From NCBI GenBank assembly GCA_949502235.1, contig CATBDC010000002.1, positions 62,001 to 126,000 on the forward strand: a stretch of 64,000 nt of DNA. Direction: 5' to 3'. Numbering within the stretch: position 1 is the stretch's first letter; the number at the start of each line of letters is the position of its first letter. Made by a program: the position numbers and the translations under genes. This document shows positions 8,735 to 16,756 of the stretch, in pieces. Under the pieces are notes generated by a model, which had not been told where the DNA came from, did not search any database, and saw only the letters and a list, made by a program, of their open reading frames with translations. Origin of the DNA: an uncultured Lachnospiraceae bacterium (GTDB taxonomy: Bacteria; Bacillota; Clostridia; Lachnospirales; Lachnospiraceae).

Positions 8735-9853
8735 ATGGCAGAAAATCGTCTATACTTTAAAAGGTATAGACGATTTTTACGTGGGAGGAGATATTTCAAT
8801 ATGTGGCTGCTTTCATTCATTATTTTTTTTATTCCGTTTTGTATCTTTGCAGGTGTCATGATACATGATCCCCGCACGCTCTGGAGCGGAGCATCCTTTC
8901 TCTGGATGCTTTTCTGCCTCGCAGTTTCCTTATTTTTAATCCTGTCCCGTTATTCCGAATGGCTTTCATCCCACACAGGATTAACGGGGATCCTGGTTTT
9001 TATGGTTATTGGGGCAATGATGGGAGTGATCTTGTTTCCGGCACTTTTAATCCTGCTGTTTTTTATTGAGGGAATCAATATAATCCGGCATGAGGGAATG
9101 AAACCGTCTAATCTTTTATCCATGTTGTTTTCCGTTCTGCTGGCCGGCTACCTGACAGTCTGGCCCATGCTCGGAAACCTGGGAAGGGATATCATAGGTA
9201 CAACTCTGTATACGATTATCAGCTTTGCGGCAATATACATACTGACACTTATGGCCATGTATACACTTTCTGCAGTTTTAAATCTTATCCATCTGAGAAA
9301 GAAGAGAAAGGCAGACTATATTATTGTGCTCGGTTCAGGGATTCTTGGTACAAAGGTTCCGCCCCTTCTGGCTGCCCGGATTGACAGGGGAATCGAGCTT
9401 TTCCGTCTGAATCCGGATGCTAGGCTTATTATGTCAGGCGGCCAGGGACCCGGAGAGGATATCCCGGAGAGCGAGGCAATGGCTTTCTATGCCCTGGAGC
9501 GGGGAGTGGATATTGAGCGTATTATGATGGAACAGAAATCTTCATCAACCGAAGAGAATCTAAGATTTTCAAGAGAGCTGATGGTGAAGGAAAACCCCAA
9601 AATTATTATTGTCACAACTGCTTATCATGTATTCCGGGCTTTGATTCTGGCTAGACGTCAGGGAATAAAATGCACAGGCTTCGGAGCTAAGACAAAATGG
9701 TATTTCACTTTAAATGCGCTGATACGGGAATTTGCCGGATATATGCGGCTTAGCTGGAAGAAGCATGCGATTGTGATCGGTATAGCGGCAGGGATTTTGT
9801 CGGCGGGGGCTGTTATGAAAATAGCTGGGAGCATCCTGTCCTTCATAGGATAA
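8735..9853 (+). CDS. YdcF family (DUF218) membrane protein
   Basis: TM N-terminus, 'DYIIVLGSGILGTKVPPLLAARIDRGIELFR' and 'EENLRFSRELM' DUF218 motifs. Confidence 0.88.
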   Translation: MAENRLYFKRYRRFLRGRRYFNMWLLSFIIFFIPFCIFAGVMIHDPRTLWSGASFLWMLFCLAVSLFLILSRYSEWLSSHTGLTGILVFMVIGAMMGVILFPALLILLFFIEGINIIRHEGMKPSNLLSMLFSVLLAGYLTVWPMLGNLGRDIIGTTLYTIISFAAIYILTLMAMYTLSAVLNLIHLRKKRKADYIIVLGSGILGTKVPPLLAARIDRGIELFRLNPDARLIMSGGQGPGEDIPESEAMAFYALERGVDIERIMMEQKSSSTEENLRFSRELMVKENPKIIIVTTAYHVFRALILARRQGIKCTGFGAKTKWYFTLNALIREFAGYMRLSWKKHAIVIGIAAGILSAGAVMKIAGSILSFIG

Positions 9854-9894
9854 TGCCGGCCGGCAGAAAAATTTTATCCTTTTTATTAAATAGC

Positions 9895-9923
9895 TGTAAC
9901 AAATCCCTGCGAAGGGAGTCTAC
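9895..9923 (+). promoter_or_regulatory. Probable autoregulatory ECF-sigma promoter
   Basis: TGTAAC (9895-9900) ... GTCTAC (9918-9923) upstream of the ECF gene. Confidence 0.5.
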
Positions 9924-9949
9924 TTGGTGTAAGAAAGGAGGCGGGATGC

Positions 9950-10459
9950 ATGGGGTTTGAGGATGTATACAAGCAGTATTACCGGGATGTGTATTATTTC
10001 CTCCTGTCAATATGCAGCAATCCAGAGCTTGCAGAGGAATTGACGCAGGAAACCTTTTACAGAGCTTTGAAGAATATAGACAGATTCAAAGGGGAATGTC
10101 AGCTTAAATCCTGGCTCTGTCAGATTGGCAGAAATGCGTATCTGTCCTGGGCTAAAAAACAGAAGCATCTTGCCGAAAAGGAGCTGGAACCCGAGAAGAT
10201 TCATGACGCCGGGGAAGAAAAAGGACAGGCGGGAGAAAATCCTTTGGTGCAGTGCATCAGAAAGGATCAGGCGCTGTCGATTTATAAGGTGCTGCATTTA
10301 CTTAACGAGCCTTATAAGGAAGTCTTTACCTTAAGGACCCTGGGGGAATTATCCTATAAGGAGATTGGTGAGATTTTCGGACGCGGGGAAGGCTGGGCGC
10401 GGGTGAATTATCACCGGGCAAAACTGAAGATTCAGGAAATGATAAAGGAGGTGCCTTAA
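9950..10459 (+). CDS. ECF RNA polymerase sigma factor
   Basis: 'NPELAEELTQETFYRALKNIDRFKGECQLKSWLCQIGRNAY' and region 4 'LSYKEIGEIFGRGEGWARVNYHRAKLKIQ'. Confidence 0.92.
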   Translation: MGFEDVYKQYYRDVYYFLLSICSNPELAEELTQETFYRALKNIDRFKGECQLKSWLCQIGRNAYLSWAKKQKHLAEKELEPEKIHDAGEEKGQAGENPLVQCIRKDQALSIYKVLHLLNEPYKEVFTLRTLGELSYKEIGEIFGRGEGWARVNYHRAKLKIQEMIKEVP

Positions 10460-10460
10460 A

Positions 10461-11396
10461 TTGAAGAAGGAATGTGCAGTGGTGCAGGATCTTCTGGTAT
10501 TATATGAGGATAATGTACTGAAGGAAGAAAGCAGGCAGATGGTAGAGGAGCATATAAGAAGCTGCGGGGAATGTATGCGGCTGTATGAAACAGTCAGAAC
10601 TCCCCTCCCGCCAGTTGAAAAGGTGCCGGAGCCTTCCGGGGAAGAACAGGAGAGTGCGGCAGTACGGGTCATGAAGAGGCTTAAGAAAAGAATCACCTAT
10701 AAGACTATGACTGTTTTGGGAGCTTTGGTTGTATTGATGTGCTTTGTGGTTATCACGATAAACGAGATCTGCGCGCGGAAGATAGACGGCTATCAGGGAC
10801 TTTTTGAAACCCTCCATACTTTGCCGGCAGAAAATTTTCATGTAGCTGAGCTTTATCAGTTAAAAAATGGGGATCTTTATTGTACGTTGGAATCTGATAA
10901 GGAGTTTGTCATCACCCAGACGGCAGACTGGGTGCTCCCTCAGGAGAAAAGAACCGAAAATACAAACGAGGCAGTAAAGGAGCTCCGTTTCAGGCGGGGA
11001 GCGTTCTGGGACGTAGATTCCATAAAGCAAAAAGAGAAGACTGTAATTTTCCCATTGGAACGGCAGGGCACTGTCACGGAAAACGAAAAAACCAGAACAA
11101 TTACCCAGAGCTGTGCAGATATCAGTGTTTACGGGAAAACGCAGAAGGATAAAATGACTATCTGGGAGGCCGGACAAAAGGTGGCGGAAGCGCCGAAGGA
11201 GATAGAGGAAGAGGCTGTCCGCGCCTATTTGCGGGAAGGACTGTATGCAAAGGCTGTGAAGGAGTGCGAGGATATGGGCTGGGAGGATTATGAAAAAATC
11301 TTCGGGGACACCGGACTTAGCTGGCGGACAGAAATTGTGCCTTCCGAGCCGGAATTAACAGTTACAAGTGAATGTTATTCTGTTTTAGTAAATTAA
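10461..11396 (+). CDS. Anti-sigma factor with zf-HC2 zinc finger
   Basis: 'CAVVQDLLVLYEDNVLKEESRQMVEEHIRSCGECMRLYE' (H-x3-C-x2-C) followed by one TM. Confidence 0.88.
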   Translation: MKKECAVVQDLLVLYEDNVLKEESRQMVEEHIRSCGECMRLYETVRTPLPPVEKVPEPSGEEQESAAVRVMKRLKKRITYKTMTVLGALVVLMCFVVITINEICARKIDGYQGLFETLHTLPAENFHVAELYQLKNGDLYCTLESDKEFVITQTADWVLPQEKRTENTNEAVKELRFRRGAFWDVDSIKQKEKTVIFPLERQGTVTENEKTRTITQSCADISVYGKTQKDKMTIWEAGQKVAEAPKEIEEEAVRAYLREGLYAKAVKECEDMGWEDYEKIFGDTGLSWRTEIVPSEPELTVTSECYSVLVN

Positions 11397-11407
11397 ATGT
11401 TTAAGAC

Positions 11408-11438
11408 AGCCAGGGTTTACATGCCCTGGCTGCTTTGT
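11408..11438 (+). terminator. Rho-independent terminator
   Basis: AGCCAGGG-tttacatg-CCCTGGCT then GCTTTGTT. Confidence 0.7.
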
Positions 11439-11442
11439 TATA

Positions 11443-12894
11443 ATGTTATTAAACAGTAAAAGGCATAGCAGGTATTTTATGTTAAAGAAAATAGTAAAAA
11501 CTCTTATTTTTTTCCTCCCATTTATTCTGGGAACCATAGGCTTTCATATCATTGAGGGAGCCCCACTCAATGATGCGCTTTTTTTCTCTATCGGATTCTA
11601 TACCCTTAATAATACGGATCCGGCTTCCAATATTTTTATTGAGCTTGCAAGGTGGACTGCTCCCCTTGCAACTGCCAGCGGCCTTATTATGGCAGTAACC
11701 GCGCTGAAGCAGCGGTTAAAGGATTTTTTCGCCTATCTTGGGGGAGAGAGTATTGCGGTCTACGGATCCCAGGAGGATATTTCCGTAATCTTAGGACAGC
11801 TTGGACGGCGGGGGATCCGCATAAAGGATGAGGAGCGTCTTCCAAAAGCGGAGCGCTATATTCTCATGGGCCAGGAGGAGGAAAACTTTAAACTTTATCA
11901 GAAATTTGAAAATCTCCTTGCCGGAAAGCAGGTTTATTTAAGGTGCCGCTCTATGAACGGCCGCGCCTCCGGCGCCAGTATGAATCTTTTTTTTGAGGAG
12001 GAAATCGCGGCAAGAATATTCTGGAAAAAACAGAGTTTGTACGATGAGACAGGACGAAAAAATTTCCGCCTGAATATTGTTTTCCCGGAATTTGGGATTT
12101 TAGAGGAACAGCTCCTTTTGTGGGGGCTTCAGAATAATATTTTTCATCCGAAGCAGAAGATTGCTTATCATGTTTTTGGAGAGTCCGGAAAATTTCAGGC
12201 CATTTACCATGAGCTGTCACAGATGGAAGATCCTGTGATTTTCCATGCCGGGCAGTGGTATGATTCTTTAGGGCTGCTTGAAAGAGCAGACCGGATTATC
12301 GTAAGTGATACAAAAGAGCTCCTCGGTGATCTTCTTTTTGCCATACCGGAAAAATGTATAGATGTACTTGCCGAAAGCAGAGAGGCAGTGCTTCATTATG
12401 AGAGCAGGGAACGTCTGCGCCTTTTTTTCTGGCGGCAGGAGGCAGAGAAGCTTTCTAATATTCTGGAGGAAAAGACACTCGATAGGGCCAAAAGTATCAA
12501 TCTGCGCTATGCGCATCTGTATTCTGGTGTAGAAGAAACAAAGGAAAACAAGGAGGAAGAGTGGGGGAAGCTTAATACCTTTACGAAATATTCTAATATC
12601 AGCTCTGCGGATTATCACGAGGTACGGCTTCTTATGATAGAAGAGTGGAAACAAAAAACTGGAAAAAGCGAGCCTGATGAAGCTTATCTCCTAAAGCTCG
12701 CCGAACTTGAGCATATACGGTGGAACCGCTATCATTATCTGAATAACTGGAAATACGGAGTACCCCAAAACGAGAAAAACAAGGATACTGTAAAGAGGGT
12801 TCATAAGGATCTTGTGCCGTTTACAGAGCTTACCAGGGAAGAGCAAGAAAAAGACGCCGAAAATATCCGGGTGCTTCTTTCGGTTACAGATTAA
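11443..12894 (+). CDS. Membrane protein with N-terminal TM/pore-like region, Rossmann/TrkA-N-like middle and C-terminal RyR domain
   Basis: C-terminus 'LAELEHIRWNRYHYLNNWKYG...RVHKDLVPFTELTREEQEKDAENIRVLL' RyR-type; TM-loop-TM 'FFSIGFYTLNNTDPASN'. Confidence 0.7.
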   Translation: MLLNSKRHSRYFMLKKIVKTLIFFLPFILGTIGFHIIEGAPLNDALFFSIGFYTLNNTDPASNIFIELARWTAPLATASGLIMAVTALKQRLKDFFAYLGGESIAVYGSQEDISVILGQLGRRGIRIKDEERLPKAERYILMGQEEENFKLYQKFENLLAGKQVYLRCRSMNGRASGASMNLFFEEEIAARIFWKKQSLYDETGRKNFRLNIVFPEFGILEEQLLLWGLQNNIFHPKQKIAYHVFGESGKFQAIYHELSQMEDPVIFHAGQWYDSLGLLERADRIIVSDTKELLGDLLFAIPEKCIDVLAESREAVLHYESRERLRLFFWRQEAEKLSNILEEKTLDRAKSINLRYAHLYSGVEETKENKEEEWGKLNTFTKYSNISSADYHEVRLLMIEEWKQKTGKSEPDEAYLLKLAELEHIRWNRYHYLNNWKYGVPQNEKNKDTVKRVHKDLVPFTELTREEQEKDAENIRVLLSVTD

Positions 12895-13020
12895 AAGTGC
12901 ACTAAAACAGTTTACAAAAATGAAATGTTTTTATATAATTAATAAGAGTAAAAACTTTTGTGAAAATGTTTTGAGTTCAGCAGTATGATATAGAAAATTA
13001 AAAATTTATGAATAGGAGAA

Positions 13021-14370
13021 TTGTATATGGAGAATCAGTTATTATGGATGGATGAATACAATATTGGGGTGGATATCATTGACAAAGAGCATCAAAGGCT
13101 CTTTAAGATTATCAACAAGCTTTTTAGGTTCAGCGGCGAAAAGAATAAGAGTCAGTGGGCATGTCAGGAAGGTATCAAATTTTTTAAGGATCATGCAATG
13201 AAGCATTTTTTGGAAGAAGAAGAGTATATGTCGTCTATCAATTATGAGGGTCTTGATACGCATAAGCGCATTCATCAGGAATTCCGGGAGAAGACCCTCC
13301 CGACACTGGAAAAGGAGCTGGAGCAGTCAGACTACTCTGAGAATGCGGTGGAACATTTTCTGGGAGTATGCGCCGGATGGCTTGTTGGGCATACACTGAC
13401 TGAGGATCACGCTATTACCGGAGAAAGCATCAGCAGATGGCGGGAACTTCTGCCCGGCAAGGAGCAGGAGTCTATTAAGAAGGTTATCATTCAGCTGGTA
13501 TATGATATGTTTCATCTGGAGTCACATTTGATCAGCGAAACGTACGGCGGAGAGAAATTCGGAAAAGGGATCTATTACCGTCTTGTTTATGGTACGGAGC
13601 AGGGTGAAGAAAAGTGTGAGATATTCCTGGTTTTTGAGGAAAGGCTTCTGATTAATACAGTCGGTAAAGTCATGGGAATCAAAACAAACAAGCTTGATAC
13701 CATGCTGATGAACAGCGCCAGATATACATCACGTCAATTTGTAGGCCGTATTATAGAACATCTTCCCGATATGGATGGATATGAGTTAAAGGAAGAGAAT
13801 CTTCTTACATATGAACAGTTTCAGAAAGTATTTGAGACCGAACAGCTGCAGGTGAGTCTTCTGTTTGATACCGGAGAAGGGTATTTTTCATACTGTACGA
13901 TTGCGCCTCATCTTTTGAAAAAGGGCACTGCCACTCCTATCAGTACAGACAATGCCATGACTGAGGTCGAGGAATATCTAAGGAAAAGAGAGGATGAGTC
14001 AAAGCTTAAGGTTCTCGTTGTGGATGATTCCATAACAGTAAGGCAAATGATTAAAAATCTTCTGGATGAGGATTATGACGTGGCTCTTGCTTCCTCCGGA
14101 ACGGCGGCAATCCGCTGTCTTATTCTGGACAGGCCGGATCTGGTGCTTCTGGACTATGAGATGCCTGTCTGTGACGGGAAACAGGTACTTGAGATGATAC
14201 GTTCCGAAAAGCTTTTCGCAGGAATACCCGTGTTCTTCCTGACGGGAAGAACCGATCCGGATACAGTTAAAAAGCTAGTGTCTCTGAAACCAGACGGATA
14301 TCTTGCAAAATATTTAAAGCCCGCAGAGATCAAGAAAAAAATAGATGCATTTTTTGAGCAGGACAACTAA
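13021..14370 (+). CDS. Bacteriohemerythrin - (CheX-like?) - response-regulator receiver fusion
   Basis: 'MDEYNIGVDIIDKEHQRLF...HAMKHFLEEEEYM...HKRIHQEF' hemerythrin; C-terminal 'KVLVVDDSITVRQMIKNLL...LVLLDYEMPVCDGKQ...VFFLTGRTD' REC. Confidence 0.82.
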   Translation: MYMENQLLWMDEYNIGVDIIDKEHQRLFKIINKLFRFSGEKNKSQWACQEGIKFFKDHAMKHFLEEEEYMSSINYEGLDTHKRIHQEFREKTLPTLEKELEQSDYSENAVEHFLGVCAGWLVGHTLTEDHAITGESISRWRELLPGKEQESIKKVIIQLVYDMFHLESHLISETYGGEKFGKGIYYRLVYGTEQGEEKCEIFLVFEERLLINTVGKVMGIKTNKLDTMLMNSARYTSRQFVGRIIEHLPDMDGYELKEENLLTYEQFQKVFETEQLQVSLLFDTGEGYFSYCTIAPHLLKKGTATPISTDNAMTEVEEYLRKREDESKLKVLVVDDSITVRQMIKNLLDEDYDVALASSGTAAIRCLILDRPDLVLLDYEMPVCDGKQVLEMIRSEKLFAGIPVFFLTGRTDPDTVKKLVSLKPDGYLAKYLKPAEIKKKIDAFFEQDN

Positions 14371-14377
14371 CGGATGT

Positions 14378-15190
14378 ATGAACAGAGTAATGGTTATTGA
14401 AGATGATGAGATACTGAACGGAGGGCTGTGCTATAACCTGCAGAAAAGGGGGATTACCCCTTTTCCTGCCTGCACGGTAGAAGAGGCAAAAGGGCTTTTG
14501 TCAAAGGAGAAGTATGATCTGATCCTGCTGGATGTAAATCTGCCGGATGGAAGCGGGTTTCAGTTTGCGCAGGATACTCTCGCTCTTTATGAGATACCGT
14601 TTATTTTCCTGACAGCTCATAGTCTGGAGGACGAGATTATCGGCGGTTATCATATAGGTGCTGAGGATTATATTACAAAGCCCTTCCGAATTCAGATTGC
14701 CATGGAGAAAATACAGGCTGTTCTTAGAAGATGCGGGGGAAGATATGAGGAATCCTGCTATTCGTGCGGCAATCTTGATATTGATTTTGAAAAAAGAATT
14801 GTCCGAAAAAACGGAGAACCTTTAGCGCTTACGCCGACAGAATTTGACCTTCTTCAGTTTTTCTGTAAGAACCGCCGGAAAATATTAACAAAGGATATTC
14901 TTCTGGAAAATATATGGGACAGCAGGGGAAACTTTGTCAGCGGGCATACGTTGTCTTTAAATATCAGCCGTCTGCGCAATAAAATAGCTGATGATGAGTT
15001 TGATTATATCAAGACGATCTATGATACCGGTGGATCGGAGCAGAGGAGGCAGGAGCATGAACGTATTGGGGCTTATGATTCTGCTTCTTTTTTGTGTTTT
15101 GAATGTTGTATATTATTTGTATTTCCGGAGAAAATTTGTGAGGTTTTCAGAAGAAATACTTTGGAATACGAGACGCATTATGGGGAATGA
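14378..15190 (+). CDS. OmpR-family response regulator (BceR-like), frameshifted in the C-terminal wing
   Basis: 'RVMVIEDDEI...LILLDVNLPDGSG...DYITKPF' REC and winged-helix 'LTPTEFDLLQFFCKNRRKILTKDILLENIWD'; normal GYRW wing absent in frame. Confidence 0.88.
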   Translation: MNRVMVIEDDEILNGGLCYNLQKRGITPFPACTVEEAKGLLSKEKYDLILLDVNLPDGSGFQFAQDTLALYEIPFIFLTAHSLEDEIIGGYHIGAEDYITKPFRIQIAMEKIQAVLRRCGGRYEESCYSCGNLDIDFEKRIVRKNGEPLALTPTEFDLLQFFCKNRRKILTKDILLENIWDSRGNFVSGHTLSLNISRLRNKIADDEFDYIKTIYDTGGSEQRRQEHERIGAYDSASFLCFECCILFVFPEKICEVFRRNTLEYETHYGE

Positions 15191-15977
15191 AAAGGACTTT
15201 TCTGTGTACCGGGAATATAATAAAGAAACACTTACTTCCAAGGTGGTTATGGAGCTTGAGAAGACGGAAGAGATACTCAGAAGCCGTATGCTTACAAGTG
15301 AACAGGAAAAGGAAAGACTTCAAAGGACTATATCTGAAATTGCCCACCAGGTAAAAACGCCGCTGTCGAATATTTGTATGTATCATGATATGCTTTCAGA
15401 TTCAGATATTTCAAAAGACGAGGCAGATACATTCAGGAGAATTATAAGCCAGCAGCTAGAGAAGCTTGAATTTCTGATTGATTCGCTTATTAAGTCTTCT
15501 CGTCTGGAGAGTGATATGATTAGGCTCAATGTGGAAAATAGCAGTATTTTTCATATTTTGGAGCTGGCTGTGAATGACATTGTCCATAAGGCGGAAAGAA
15601 AAAAGATTGAACTGACTATCCGGTGTGATCCGGATATTACAGCCTTTTGTGACGTGAAGTGGACGGCAGAGGCAGTCGGCAATATTTTAGATAATGCTGT
15701 GAAATATACGCCGGAGGGAGGGAATATTTGTATTGATGCCTGTCCGGGAGAGGTGTACACAGAAATCAAAGTACAGGATACAGGAAGGGGAATTGATTCC
15801 GGGCATTATAATGACATATTCAAACGGTTTTACAGGGAAAGCTCTGTTTCGAAAGAAGAGGGACTTGGCCTCGGCCTGTATATTTCCAGAAATATTATTA
15901 CGCTTCAGAGGGGATATATTATGGTACATTCTGTGCCTGGAAGAGGGTCCTGCTTTTCCGTATTTCTTCCACATTGA
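15057..15977 (+). CDS. Sensor histidine kinase (BceS-like)
   Basis: 'ISEIAHQVKTPLSNICMY' H-box; 'GNILDNAVKYTPEGGNI', 'GLGLGLYISRNI' ATPase boxes; ATG at 15057. Confidence 0.9.
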   Translation: MNVLGLMILLLFCVLNVVYYLYFRRKFVRFSEEILWNTRRIMGNEKDFSVYREYNKETLTSKVVMELEKTEEILRSRMLTSEQEKERLQRTISEIAHQVKTPLSNICMYHDMLSDSDISKDEADTFRRIISQQLEKLEFLIDSLIKSSRLESDMIRLNVENSSIFHILELAVNDIVHKAERKKIELTIRCDPDITAFCDVKWTAEAVGNILDNAVKYTPEGGNICIDACPGEVYTEIKVQDTGRGIDSGHYNDIFKRFYRESSVSKEEGLGLGLYISRNIITLQRGYIMVHSVPGRGSCFSVFLPH

Positions 15978-16075
15978 AATTGTTTCGGTTTTGATACTAT
16001 TTATTTACGATTTGAAACAGGATTGATAGGATCTCCTTTTAAAATAAAAGTATATTTAGGAAGGAGAGATGACAT

Positions 16076-16756
16076 ATGGATATTTTGCAGACAAAGAATC
16101 TCACGAAGTATTATGGGGAAGAACCCTTGATAGTAAAAGCTCTGGACGGCATTACCCTTCAGATTGAACAGGGAAGCTTTACGGCTATTGTAGGGACGTC
16201 CGGTTCAGGAAAAAGCACGCTGCTTCACATGCTTGGAGGACTGGATACACCTACAGGCGGAAGCGTTGTGGTAGACGGGCAGAGCTTAAGCGGAATGAGC
16301 CGGAGCGAACTGACAATATTCCGCAGAAGAAAGATTGGATTTATTTTTCAAAATTACAATCTGATTCCCAATTTGACCATTTATGATAACATTGTCCTTC
16401 CGGTAGAACTGGATGGGCGAAATGTGGATGATGAGTTTTTAAAAAAAATCGTATCTGCACTTGGACTGGAAGATAAGCTTCAGAGGAAACCAAATAAGCT
16501 TTCCGGAGGCCAGCAGCAGAGAGCGGCTATTGCCCGGGCTCTGATTACCAAGCCTGCACTTATACTGGCCGATGAACCCACCGGCAATCTTGACAGCCGT
16601 ACAAGTCATGAGGTCGTGGGGCTCTTGCAAATGACAGGAAAGAGGTTTCATCAGACCATTGTAATGATTACACATAATGACGAGATTGCCCAGATTGCAG
16701 ACCGGACAATCCGGATTGAAGATGGACGGATTGCAGAAAGCAGGTGGCAGGGATGA
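16076..16756 (+). CDS. ABC transporter ATP-binding protein (BceA-like)
   Basis: Walker A '[11 protein letters not shown]', '[15 protein letters not shown]', Walker B 'LILADEPTG'. Confidence 0.95.
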   Translation: MDILQTKNLTKYYGEEPLIVKALDGITLQIEQGSFTAIVGTSGSGKSTLLHMLGGLDTPTGGSVVVDGQSLSGMSRSELTIFRRRKIGFIFQNYNLIPNLTIYDNIVLPVELDGRNVDDEFLKKIVSALGLEDKLQRKPNKLSGGQQQRAAIARALITKPALILADEPTGNLDSRTSHEVVGLLQMTGKRFHQTIVMITHNDEIAQIADRTIRIEDGRIAESRWQG

